From contig NW_004955465.1 in assembly GCF_000276665.1 (NCBI RefSeq), forward strand, positions 5,692,981 through 5,756,980: a stretch of DNA of 64,000 nt, written 5' to 3'. Shown here in pieces: positions 48,486 to 59,110 of this stretch. The stretch's first letter is position 1, and every line of letters begins with the position of its first letter. The notes below the pieces were generated by a model, which worked only from the letters and a program-made list of their open reading frames with translations, was not told where the DNA came from and did not search any database. Both the position numbers and the translations under genes were made by a program. This stretch comes from Chinchilla lanigera. Taxonomy: Eukaryota > Chordata > Mammalia > Rodentia > Chinchillidae.

Positions 48486-48912
48486 TTCCATCACTGTGAC
48501 AAAATACCTGAGAAAGTTCACTTTAAAAAGGAAAAGTTTATTTTAGCTTACGGTTTCAGAGGTTTCAGTCCATGGTTAGCTGGCTCTACTGTTTCTTAGG
48601 CTTGTAACAGGGCGGAAACATCACGGCCCAAGAAGACGACAGAGAAAAGCTATCCTTGGCAGCAGGAAAACAAAGAGAAGGAAAGATCCAGAGAGTCTTG
48701 CTAGGGGCTTCCTCTCCTCTTTCTTCTGCTTTGGTCCCACCTATTGGAAGGTGCCGCCCACATTCAGGGTGTGTGTCTCCTGTCAATTTCCCAGCCCACA
48801 TTCCAATTGCCTCTGGAAACACCCTCACAGATGCACCCAGACAGGTGCTTTACCGATGTCGAGAGGGCTCTCAGTCCCATGAAGCAGACGGTTGAGGTAA
48901 CCACCAAACAAT
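48474..48912 (-). mobile_element. MT/ORR1-type MaLR LTR
   Basis: Best-preserved antisense copy: tgttagtcagctttccatca, ctgtgacaaaatacctgag, ttattttagcttacggtttc, cagtccatggttagctggct, ggaaacatcacggc. Solo LTR; no internal sequence follows. Confidence 0.88.
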
Positions 48913-48959
48913 TATATTCTGTATCTTAAAGTCCCTTTTGACCAATGGTTTCCACAGCT

Positions 48960-49170
48960 TACTATCTGGAAAACCAAGTTCCCTTTCATTTCACTTATTT
49001 CCAAATATTTTTGGAGGGAATTAATATTCTCTTATTTTTTCAGGCACATTTCAAAATTCCATTATCAAACCTGCAGAGCAATCTTGTTGAAATTTTTGTT
49101 AGAATTGTACTAAACCAATCAATTAAGAAAATTTGTTATTTATTTATTTGATATATGTATTTTAAAAGCT
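48960..49170 (-). mobile_element. Possible L1 ORF2 fragment
   Basis: Antisense resemblance to the L1 ORF2 module 'tcttgttgaaatttttgtta ... gaattgtactaaacc'. Short and weak. Confidence 0.4.
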
Positions 49171-49358
49171 CCAGTTTTTTGTAACAGTTTTGTCTTTCCT
49201 CTACTTGGCTAACATTTCCTTTCCTTCTTATGTTTTTTAAATTATCCTTAGGTATACTATGAATATTTCTATTTCAAAAAATTTAGGAAGTTATTAGAGA
49301 TATTTTGCTATTGGAAAAAATCAGTTTTTCCTTGTGTTTTCTAAATGAAATTATTGAT

Positions 49359-49548
49359 ACTCAAAAAAAATTCATTGTTATTTTAACCAGTAAGGCACTA
49401 ACTATATCTGCTAATGGCATATTAATAAAAGTGAAATTTGTAATTTCTAAGTCATCTCCAAAATAAAGTGTTTGTTTTTCTTCTGGGACACAAACATCAG
49501 ATGAATCATCTTCAACCACAAAGAAGTAAATAACATTCTAGAGCATTC
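49359..49548 (+). repeat. Direct duplication, copy 2 (190 bp)
   Basis: Second copy of 48194-48384, starting 1165 bp downstream of the first and on the far side of the LTR. Identity begins at actcaaaaaaa and ends at ctagagcattc. Confidence 0.96.
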
Positions 49549-49555
49549 CAGAGCA

Positions 49556-49760
49556 AGACTTACTGAACTACAGACCAAATGAGACATGTAGCTTGATTTT
49601 ATATGACCCAGGAGCTAAGAATGGTTTTATGTTTTTAAGTGGGTGTAAAAAGACAGAATAAAGGGAGCGTGGTACATGGCAGAGAACATGTGCACTAAAA
49701 AGCCTAAAATATTTACTATGTGACCCATAACAAAGTGTTTGCCATCCCCTGTCCTTGAAG
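49556..49760 (-). mobile_element. Non-autonomous hAT (Charlie-type) remnant
   Basis: ggagctaagaatggttttat and aagcctaaaatatttactat, then tttgccatcccctgtcc, match a hAT MITE read from its 3' end. The other terminus is visible as 'actgaactacagaccaaatg'. Autonomous parent unknown. Confidence 0.7.
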
Positions 49761-49881
49761 ACTGTAGACAGAAAGATAGAACTGGGTCTCTAAATTAGCA
49801 CATGGAGCAGAGGAGTTCCAGAATTCTAGACATCTCATGTGTGGACTGTTGTGAGAGATAAAAATAAATTTCTATGTTATT

Positions 49882-50048
49882 TAATCTATGTTATTTATTT
49901 TAAAATTTTTTGTGCCAGAATTTGAACTCAGGACCTTGTGCTTGCAAGACAGGCACTTAAACATGACATTACTTAAGACTAAATCTGCCTTTATTTATTT
50001 TTCACTTTTTTTTTTTTTTTTTTTTGGTAGCAGGAATCGAACTTAGGA
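49882..50048 (-). mobile_element. Composite ID unit, copy A (inverted)
   Basis: On the minus strand: ID 3' end, A-tail, a 48-bp unique link, a second partial ID and an A-rich end. About 90 bp is identical to 51531-51620 except one base. Lacks the head of the first ID. Confidence 0.9.
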
Positions 50049-50499
50049 AGCATAAGTCAAGGTTGGGAATTCACAAACTGTGAATTGCGAATTTGGGCCT
50101 CCTATGGCTGGACAGTCACAGCATCTGCTGCAGTGTGTAATTACAGATTTGCTTTCATTTTTATGTATGGATTTTTTCCAAGTAGTTTGTTGGGTCTTAA
50201 TTTTTTAAATGTGTATGCCTTTAGATTTTTAACAGAAATACTCATTACACATTAAAGCGTGAACTCTTGGCTGTAATTTGCAAATTTTTCTTTAAATGGA
50301 AGAAAAGAATGACAGATGATTCTGTAGGAAAATTTTACATTTCAGAACAATAAGATTTTTTTTAGCATGGCTATTTTACAATTTCTTCTGCCCATTCAAT
50401 TAGTATTTGGGCAGTATCTACTCCAGTGTGTCATTGTTCCAATCATTTAACACTTCTATATTTATTTTTAAATTTTTTCACTCAGATATTATTTCTGAC

Positions 50500-51040
50500 T
50501 TACAGAGAAGTTGAAAGAATAGGATAGGACAGAGAACTCCTGTATCAACTTCATCCAGATGCAAAAGTCTACTTCTGGCCCCTGTTCTGTTCCATTGATC
50601 TGTCTAGCTGTTCTGTGAATAGCAGGCTGGCTTCAGAATTAGAGACATATGGTAAGTCTTAAAATCAGATAGTGCAATCTTTCTATTCTGCTATTCATTT
50701 AAAAATTTTTACCTTTATTTCCTTGATTCTCATACAAATTTTAACATGAGTATTCAAATCTGTAAATTTTCCTCCATACATGCTTTATCCATATCTAACA
50801 AATATTATAGTGCTGTACTTTCATTATTATGCACTTAAAAATGGTTTCTAATGCCTTTGTAATTTCTTCTTTGACCTCTGGGTCACTTAGAAGTGCATTT
50901 ATTAACTTCCACATATTTAGCATTCTTATAAATATTTATTTTTTAATGTAGTTTCATTGTAATTAGAGAACACACTGGAGAACTGTATAACTTCAATTAT
51001 TATAAATTTGTTGAAATTTGCACATATAGCATATGCTGAA
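50500..51040 (-). mobile_element. L1 ORF2 segment, antisense (part of a larger L1)
   Basis: Antisense landmarks: ctgttctgttccattgatct, aagtcttaaaatcagatagt, aatttcttctttgacctctg, ttccacatatttagcattct, tcattgtaattagagaacac. Continues, after interruptions, at 51376 and 51651. Confidence 0.78.
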
Positions 51041-51375
51041 TTTTATTTGCCATGCTGATCAGACTGTGTTATCAGGGACCTCTGCAGTGGGCTCCAATCG
51101 CCTGCCGGTGTTATGGCACATGCACAGTGAAAAGAAAGCAAGAGATAAAATGGCGGTGCAACAGGGATCTTGGGTGACCAGTTATTCGTGGGGAACAAAA
51201 GGTTACAAGGCAGCCAGAATCTCAGGATGCACTGATCACATGTACACTGAGGAAAATGGTGACTCAGAGGGCAGTGGTGCTCTTAAACTAATGAAGATCT
51301 TGCCCTGGAGCATTACAGCATCTTAGGACCATTAAGGCCTCCAGGCCCCATCCTCAGTTTATAATTTGTGGTCTC
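51041..51375. other. Unidentified insertion inside the L1
   Basis: About 335 bp of GC-richer sequence that does not belong to the surrounding antisense L1, which is recognisable on both sides. Contains most of a 97-codon open frame (51033-51326) with no recognisable domain. Neither poly-A nor LTR ends are evident. Confidence 0.5.
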
Positions 51376-51437
51376 CAACACTGAATACATTTGAAAAAAT
51401 GTATTCTGGATTTCTTGTGTATTCTGTAAACATCAGT

Positions 51438-51650
51438 CGCCAGGGACATAGTTCAGTGGCACAGTGCCTGTCTGGCAAGCACGAGGTCCTAAGTTCGATT
51501 CCTGGTACCAAAAAAAAAAAAAAAAAAAGTGAAAAATAAATAAAGGCAGATTTAGTCTTAAGTAATGTCATGTTTAAGCGCCTGTCTTGCAAGCACAAGG
51601 TCCTGAGTTCAAATTCTGGTACAAAATAATTTAAAAATAAACATCAATTA
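51438..51650 (+). mobile_element. Composite ID unit, copy B
   Basis: Full ID head and body (51438-51510), A-tail, 48-bp link (51531-51578), then a partial ID (cctgtcttgcaagcacaagg, cctgagttcaaattctgg) and an A-rich end. No run of four T occurs in the unit, so Pol III could in principle read through it. Confidence 0.9.
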
Positions 51651-54115
51651 GGTAATTATTGCTAAAGCTGTTATAATACTCTATGACTTTATTAATTTTT
51701 ATATCTAGTTATTTTATTGATTACATGTTAATAAAGGCAAGTTACAGTCTCAAGATTTTATGGACTTGACTAATTGGTTAATTTTAATTCTATCAATTTT
51801 ATTGCACTTTGAAACCCTGTTATTAGACTTACACATATTTATGATTGTTACCTCTTCCTGACAAATTTTTTACCATTATAAAATGTCTTTATCTCTGCTA
51901 ATGCTCTTTGTCTTGAGATCTGTTTTATCTGATATTCAGTCCACTCCACTCTTCCTGTGGTTACTATTTGTAGTATTTGGAATTTTTTCTATCCATTTCC
52001 TTGTTTTCTATCTATGTCTTTAGATTTAAAGAACATTTCTGTAAGTAATGCATAGTTAAGTCTAGCTTATTATTCAGTCTGATCATCTCTGCACTTCAAT
52101 CAATGTATTTAGTCCACTAATATTTAATGCACTGATGATATTCTTGAAATCAAGCCAGTATATCATTTATTATTTATTTGCCATCTGTCCTCTTTGGCTT
52201 TTGATCTGTAGTTTCTCTTTTCTTGCCTTATTTTAAATTATTTGATTTTTAAGTTCCATTTTAATTTATACGTCAGGTTTTTTAGCTTTACTGTTTTGCA
52301 TATTTTAAGTGGACTTTGTAGGAATTATAATATACACACTTAATTTTTCAGTATTTTTATAATCAGTGTTGTACTTCTCTGTTTCCTTTATGCTTTAGTT
52401 GACATATGTATTACATCTATGTAGAATATACACCACTCAAAAGAAAATTGTGTAATTATTGCTTTAAATAGGCATATGTACTTTGAAAGAAAATAAGAAA
52501 GGAAAAAATTCTTTTATATTTACCTGGATATTTACCATTTCTAATGCTTTTCATTCTTTCCTGAAAAATATAAATTTCCATCTGGTACTGTTTACTTTCA
52601 GTCAGAAGAACTTCATTAGCGTTTCCAGTGCAGGTCTGCTGTTGACAAATTCTCTTGATTGTTTTTTATTTGAAAATGCTTTTCCTTTGGCTTTATATTA
52701 AAGAAGTATTTTCAATGAATATGGAATTTGGGGTTGACACTTTTTTATTTTTCTGTCAGAACTTTAAGAAAAGTTATTCCATTTCTCCATGGTCTCCAGA
52801 ATTCTTGAGAGAAAAAATCAATGATTGTACCAAATGTTGTGCCTATATATGTAAAATGTCCTTCTTTGGCTGATTTATATATTAGCTTCATATATTGGTT
52901 CTACTTCAAATATCTTTTCTTCCCGTTCTTCTCTTTTCTTTTTGGAATTCAAAACTGTACCTATATTAGAAGGTTTGATGTTTTCCATAGTTTCATGTGA
53001 TTTTAGGACAGTTTCTGTTGAAATTGTTATCTCTTTGTCCTATAGATTACATAGCATTAATGTTAATTACTTTCTTCAATAATATCCAGTATGTTGTCAA
53101 TGATATATAGTAATTTTTAACATTTTAAATACTGTATTTTTAATTATAGAATTTCTTTTTGTTTTTTTTAATAGTCCAAGATTCTCTCCTGAGATTTCCT
53201 ATACCTTCATTCATTTTAAGTGTATTTTCCTCAATAGCCTTGAGTAATAATTGTTAATAGCTGTTTTGAAAACTTTGTTTGCTAATACCAACATCTGAAT
53301 CATTTGGACCCCATGCTCCATTTGATTTCTTTCTTCCTTAAGTGTGAATTACATTTTTCTCATTCCCCTTCATGTATTTAGTAGTCTTATATTCTATTCT
53401 GAATATTGGGATCCTTTACTGCAGAAACTAGGAATTCTGTTCATTTCTGTAGAGTGTATCTTTGATCAGGTGATTAACTGGCTCAATTCAAACTCAAATT
53501 ATGAAACTTTGGTTTAGTTGTCTTAGCTTTGTTGGGCTGCTTGAAGTCTGTCCCCCAAGTGTACTGTGCTGGGGTTATCCAGAAATTTGGACAGATTTGT
53601 TAGGCAAACTTTGAGTTTCTCCATTTCTGTGGTTCTGTCCTCTCTGGGACTGCTCATCTCAATCTTGGGTCTAAATCTCAAATTCCAAATTATGTTTTCT
53701 TCACATTCCTCTTCCTATAATTATTTAAATCCATGCACAGCTGACAATAAACTGAAAACAAAGAGGCTCAAGCCTCCTTTAGCAGGCATTTATTATTTTT
53801 GCCCTACCCTTCTTCAGTTCGTCATTCATTTAGTGTCAGCCAAGGAAGGCTCACCATGGTGATAAAGAGTCTCAGCAGCTCCCCAGTCAGGTGGGCACAA
53901 GTTCTGACAGTAGAAGTGTTGGTCCAAACTCCAGAGGTAAAAGTTTTCAGAGTGACCTACACTGAGTTTTGAGCCTCCCACTGAGAGACTGCCCATATCA
54001 ATCACTTTCCAGACACTGTTCTTTGGTGTTGGTTGTAAACTCTTTGCAGTGCATAGAGGCTTCTTTGCTCTCACCTGACTCTGCAGCACCCCACACTGGC
54101 AGATGCCCTCCAAAG
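51651..54115 (-). mobile_element. Long antisense L1 5' half
   Basis: Reads right to left as L1 5' UTR (about 53450-54115), ORF1-side sequence (about 52480-53450: tttaccatttctaatgcttt, ccatctggtactgtttac, gtgcaggtctgctgttgaca, ttccatttctccatggtctc) and the start of ORF2 (about 51660-52250: atgtctttatctctgctaat, tctgttttatctgatattca). Old, with no intact frame. Confidence 0.82.
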
Positions 54116-54296
54116 CCAGGACCAGTAATCCAGGCTCTGTCTCTTATCTATTTCTTCTCTCAGTTCCCTGCATTGATGCACACACTTACTTTTTATATAA
54201 TTCATTTTTCTCTAAGAACTATCTCATCTCTTGAATATCATGTTCCATGCCATTATCTTAGTAGTGTATAAGTTACATAGGATAGATGACAGATGA
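54116..54296. other. Unassigned sequence
   Basis: Nothing recognised. Confidence 0.4.
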
Positions 54297-54322
54297 TAGA
54301 TAGATAGATAGATAGATAGATA
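54290..54322. repeat. (GATA)n microsatellite
   Basis: Seven to eight GATA units. Confidence 0.96.
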
Positions 54323-55978
54323 TTTAAGTAAAGAAGTATTTTACTTGTTCATATTCATGCAAACCAATCCGCTCATGTACAATATTTCTACAGCACACTG
54401 AGCAGGAAATGGGATTGCTGCAAAGGGTTGGGAAAAATAAGTTTTATTCACAAAGATTCCTACACCTGAAGTTGTTCTACACACCATCTCTACAATATGC
54501 ATGAAATTCAGATTTCTGTTCACCCTCTCTCTGATCCGACGCTTTCCAGTGTCCTCTAGTGTCTACAAACCACTGTCCTTGTAACAGCTTCAAACACCCA
54601 CAGATGCATCTCAACTTTGCTGCCCTCTGATGTTTAAATTCACAGCTCCTTACACTGCCAGTTTTTCCTTTTGGAAATGTCTAAGATCGATTGCTTCCTT
54701 TGTTAAAAACCATCTCTACCATCTTTTGCTTCTTCAAAGCATGTGTATACTACCATAAAACCAATCATACCCACCCTCATTTGGGTGAACTTTTTATTGT
54801 CGTAAATTGTCATTGTTGGTAGGTAGAACCCTCCTAATTTTGTTGTTGCTGCTGTAGTTGGTTGGTTGTTGGTTGGGTGGTTGGTTGGTTGGGGTGCGTA
54901 CTGAAACAATCACAAGAAATTGACTCAAGCAATATTTTTAAAACTCATACAAGCAATGTATAACAAGCACGTATAAAACAGGGAAATTGAATTTGTCCTT
55001 TTTAGCCAATTATTTGTAGACAGAAATCCTCATTCTCTCTTCAACCATGAAGCTTCTGCTTTGGTGCATTGTAGCTGCATGGCCATGTCTGTTAGGCCAT
55101 GTGGCATGGTGTGTTTTATTACGATGATCGTTGTAAAAAGCACTGCTAATATCTTCCCCCCAAAATCTGCCAGAGATATTTTAGGTATCACTGCACCACT
55201 AACTCAAGCTGTTCCTATAGAATGAAAGTAATCAGACTTGAGAGGGGAAAAAATAGGAAGGAAAATAAAAACCATCTCCCCAAAGAGCAGGAGCACATGA
55301 AAACTTGCCTAGGCTAATCATCAGGAGTGTAAAATTTTTATTTCTCAGTTAATAAGCACCACCTGTGTTTATAAAAAGTCTCTGATGACTTGTTGTTTTG
55401 TGTCTTACAAAGAATATAAAATGTTCTCAGAATGAATTCTACTGGGTACATGTGGATTATTAATATACTTTAAAATCCTGCGTTGTGACTGATGTATGCT
55501 CCATTATCCTCTTTCCACTCCCTCCTCTATACTTTCTTCCTTAATTTTTTTATTGAAATGTTATAATATAAAAAAAATCATTGACTACGTATAAATCAAT
55601 TGTCTGTGACATGTTACGGAGCAAAAGGAAACATTGTGATGCCAATAAGAGGCACTCAGTCTCATAAAACTTGTAATCAACTTCCAAGCCAAGACGTAAA
55701 CTGTAATATATTGCTACAAACCTATAACAATAATAAACTATTTGAATTGCACCTTCACATTCTCAGTTGTTAATAACAAATAAGCATGGAAAATTTTTGA
55801 CAGTCATTCATTTTAATGGCTGTCTGTTTGTTTATCAGAATATGTCAGCTGGCGTTATTGAATAGAGCCTTTTCCTCGGAAGGGTATGGAGACTGAGGAG
55901 AGAGGTGGGGGGATTCTAAGCTTTGAAAATTGACTTCACACAAAAAGGACTCCATGTACTACAAAAGTCTAAGAGCAA
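54323..55978. other. Unassigned sequence with a (GGTT)n-like patch
   Basis: 54841-54893 is a GGTTGGTTG low-complexity patch. 55795-55895 (caattt-free, ctgtctgtttgtttatcaga, tcagctggcgttattgaata) looks like unique conserved sequence. Nothing else recognised. Confidence 0.42.
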
Positions 55979-56240
55979 TTTATTTATTTTAATTAGTACA
56001 TGTTTATTGTAGGTAATGTTTACATTCCTTGTAGGGAATTGGTACATGTATATAATACATCTTGATTCCTTTATTTTCATCCCCTTTCCTGTCCCTCATC
56101 CATACTTTATCCTTTTCCCTTTTTTATATGTGTTTGCTGTACATAATGCTTACATTCCTATTAGAAAAACACAAATTCAAACAACACTGAGACTCCATCT
56201 TCCTCCAGAAAGAATGGTCATCATCAAGAAATTAAATTTT
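55979..56240 (-). mobile_element. L1 3' end with 5' inversion
   Basis: 55979-56150 is the antisense L1 3' end (attagtacatgtttattgta, ggaattggtacatgtatata). 56151-56240 is sense ORF2 (caacactgagactccatctt, agaatggtcatcatcaagaa). Antisense 3' part followed by sense 5' part is the twin-priming structure of a minus-strand insertion. Confidence 0.72.
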
Positions 56241-56345
56241 TTTTATCTTCAGTCAAAGGTTGACCAAGTATTTCTTTGGCTCTAAGTGAAAATTTAACAA
56301 GCAAGTCCTCACTCTGATTAATTTTTGTTTGGACTTTTATAGGTA

Positions 56346-56748
56346 TCTGTCTTAATCACCTTTCCATTGTTAGGACAAAATATCTGTTGCCTAAGAGGAG
56401 ATGTTTATTTTGGCTCACTGTTTCCATGGGCTCTGTCCATGGTTGGCTGGTTCCCAGGTAGAAACATCGTGGCGGAAAGGCCAAGCAGAGGACATCTGCT
56501 CACCTTTGGCAGCCTAGAAGCAGACAGAGAGAGAGAAGGAAACAGAGATAAGAATGCACCCTTTCAGGTCACTACAAACAATGAGGATTCCATCTACTGG
56601 AAAAAGATCTCCAACAAACCCCTCCCCCCGACAACAGAATATTCAGCTACTAAACTTATCAACAGATAAATCCACCAATCGATGATCCAATCAGTTTCCA
56701 AATACATGAGATTTCAAGGGGACATTTTAGAGCTAAACCATAACAACA
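56346..56748 (-). mobile_element. MT/ORR1-type MaLR LTR
   Basis: Antisense solo LTR: tcttaatcacctttccattg, ttattttggctcactgtttc, catggttggctggttccc, agaaacatcgtggcgg, aaaccataacaacacc. Confidence 0.87.
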
Positions 56749-58497
56749 CCTAGTGCTGTGTTTAAAATCACTTCAAAATAGTGTTAAAACAACAGTCACT
56801 TATTTTATGAATAAATCTGGGAGTTAAGTGAGCTCAGCTAGACACTTCTCATGTGAGGTTTTTAATAAAGTTCTAGTGAGTCTGTGGCTGGGCTAGAGAG
56901 CTGAGCTTCTTTTAGAGAAGCTCTAAAAGAAGAAGCTTCTTTTAGAGCTGAGCTTCTTTTCACTCATGTTTAGGGTTGGGCTGGGAAGATTCAAACAGCT
57001 ATGTGTGGGAAAAGATGGGATTCATTAAAGCTAGCTCACTCTTTCTTCCTTCCTCTTTTCTTTCTTTTTCTTTCTTTCTTTCTTTCTCTCTGCCTAGGTT
57101 GGCTTCAGGTAGCCAGATTTCTCACATGGCAACTGAAGGCTCAGAGTAATGGTCCTGAGGCACAGAAGGTGGGAACTGTGTTCCTTTCTATGGTCTCACA
57201 TCTAGGATCACACTTCCACCAAGCCCTGTATTCCACAGTCAAGACTGCCTCACAGACACAGGACCAAGGGGAATAAACAGGATTCATATCTTGATAAGGA
57301 CTCCACAAGTTTTCTATGCCATGTGGACCACTGTATGAAAGATGCTGCTACAAAATACAACCTGCACCCTAGATTTCCAGGGCACACTTACACGCTCCAC
57401 GGTGAGGCCCCTAGCCTCACCCCCAGTAAGTGAACTTCCTTATTGGAAATGAAGTGAAACACCATGAGGTCAAGACTCACATTTCCAGAAGCTCTCGTCA
57501 TGGTGTAGTGAGTCAATGGATGACTCTCAGACAAAATGAGGTCAGGGAAAGAATGTCTTGAATAGACTAAGAGACAGAAAGAACCTATGAAGAATTGTTA
57601 TTCAAAATATGATTCACAGCCCAGCCATACTGCCTCCCCTGTTTGCTGGCCATAAATTCAGACTCTCAGGCTGCAGATTGACCCACTGAGTTGCTATCAT
57701 CCCCAAATGACCATGTGCATGTAAACTTTGTGAGGTACCCTGTCTTAGAGGACTGTGCAGGATACAGCAATGACCATTGACTGAGTCCCATTTTTACCCA
57801 ATGCATTCCTGGGATTACTGGGGGTTCTCTGTGGGATCTCTGTGACACCAGTGTTCTTTGGGAGCTGAACTGCAGAACCGCCACTCAACCCTCCCAGATG
57901 TCTCTCAGGAGACCCTGATGGTTCTGCCACATCCCCTGCCCAAGGTCTCAGGCCTGACACTGGCAAAATGAAGGCTTCTGGCCCCAGCCCTCATGGCATC
58001 CTTCTGACTTCCTCTTCTCTCCTCCTCCACAATCTCCCAGGTCTTGGGGAAGCAGGCGTTTGTCTTAGCTCATGGTCATCTCTGGCTGGAATTCCCCCCA
58101 TTTCATAACCCACTTCATACTTTGCCTCATTCCCCACTGCATCCTAGCACCTGCAAAGGGGCCAGGTGCACAGAAGGGAGTTGATTGATAGCTGCAGAAC
58201 AAAGGAATGCATGTGTGCATATGCCCAGCAAAGGAGCAGAGGACGAAACCACACACATGGGCTATGAGAACATAGGTCAGTGTTAACGGCCACCACATCT
58301 GCTCTCTGGTCAGGTGGCCTTGCACTGCCCACCCAGGGAGCTGCAATTGCCTCCTTGTCCTAGCTGCTCAGCAGGGAGATAGTGGCCTGCCACATCCTCA
58401 GGCTGTGTATGCTTTCACACATCTCTAAATCTGTCCTCCACCTTCTCTCAGACCACAGAAGTAAATGGGAAAAAAGAGGAGGAGGGGAAGGAAGATG
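56749..58497. other. Unassigned sequence
   Basis: Contains the local fold-back at 56906-56960 and a (CTTT)n patch at 57050-57090. 57300-58497 is GC-richer unique sequence without recognisable genes. Confidence 0.42.
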
Positions 58498-59012
58498 TGT
58501 TAGTCAGCTCGGCATCACTGTGACAAAATACCTGAGGTGAACACCTTCAAAGCAGGAAAGGTTTGCTTTGGCTTTTGGTTTCAGAGGGGAGGAAAGGTTT
58601 GGCTTTGGCTTTTGGTGTTGGCCTGGTTGCTTTGGGACCTATGGCGAGGTAGTGCATTGTGGAGTAGCAGAAGGGGTTGGCAGAGGAAAGATGCTCACCT
58701 TGTGGCATCCAGGGAGCAGACAAAGAAGGAAAAGGAGCAAAGGAAGAGGCCAGGGACAAGATGTACCCTTCAGGTTATGCTCCTAAGACCGATTTCCTCC
58801 AACTGAGCTGCTACAGTCCACTCCGGCTATGGGGCCAAGAGATGGATTGGATCCTGAAGTCACGGACCTCATCAATGGATTAATCCTGATGAGGTCCGTG
58901 ACTTCAGGATCCAATCCATCTCTTGGCCCCACTCTGAACACCGCCACAGTGAGGCCCAGGTCTTCATCACACGGGTCTTTGGGTAACACATCACATTTAA
59001 GCCATAACAGAG
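58498..59012 (-). mobile_element. MT/ORR1-type MaLR LTR carrying a palindrome
   Basis: Antisense solo LTR: tgttagtcagctcggcatca, ctgtgacaaaatacctgag, gctcaccttgtggcatccag, acaagatgtacccttcagg, ... catttaagccataacag. A local duplication of the 'ggaaaggtttgctttggctt' module lies at 58554-58613, and a 100-bp fold-back at 58831-58930. Confidence 0.88.
58831..58930. repeat. Near-perfect 100-bp palindrome
   Basis: 58831-58874 is the exact reverse complement of 58887-58930 (44 of 44). Between them, after two unpaired bases, is the self-complementary ggattaatcc. The structure is a hairpin of 49 base pairs with a 2-base bulge and essentially no loop. Confidence 0.98.
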
Positions 59013-59110
59013 AAGGAGGAGGAGGAAAGGAAGGGGAGGGGGAAAGAAAAGAGAAGGAGAAAGGAAGGAAAGAGAAGGAGGAGGAGGAGCAGGAAGAAGA
59101 AAAGAAACAG
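59013..59110. repeat. Purine-rich (GGAGGAAA)n tract
   Basis: Almost pure A/G on the plus strand. The 115- and 192-codon frames crossing here on the two strands are composition artefacts. Confidence 0.92.
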
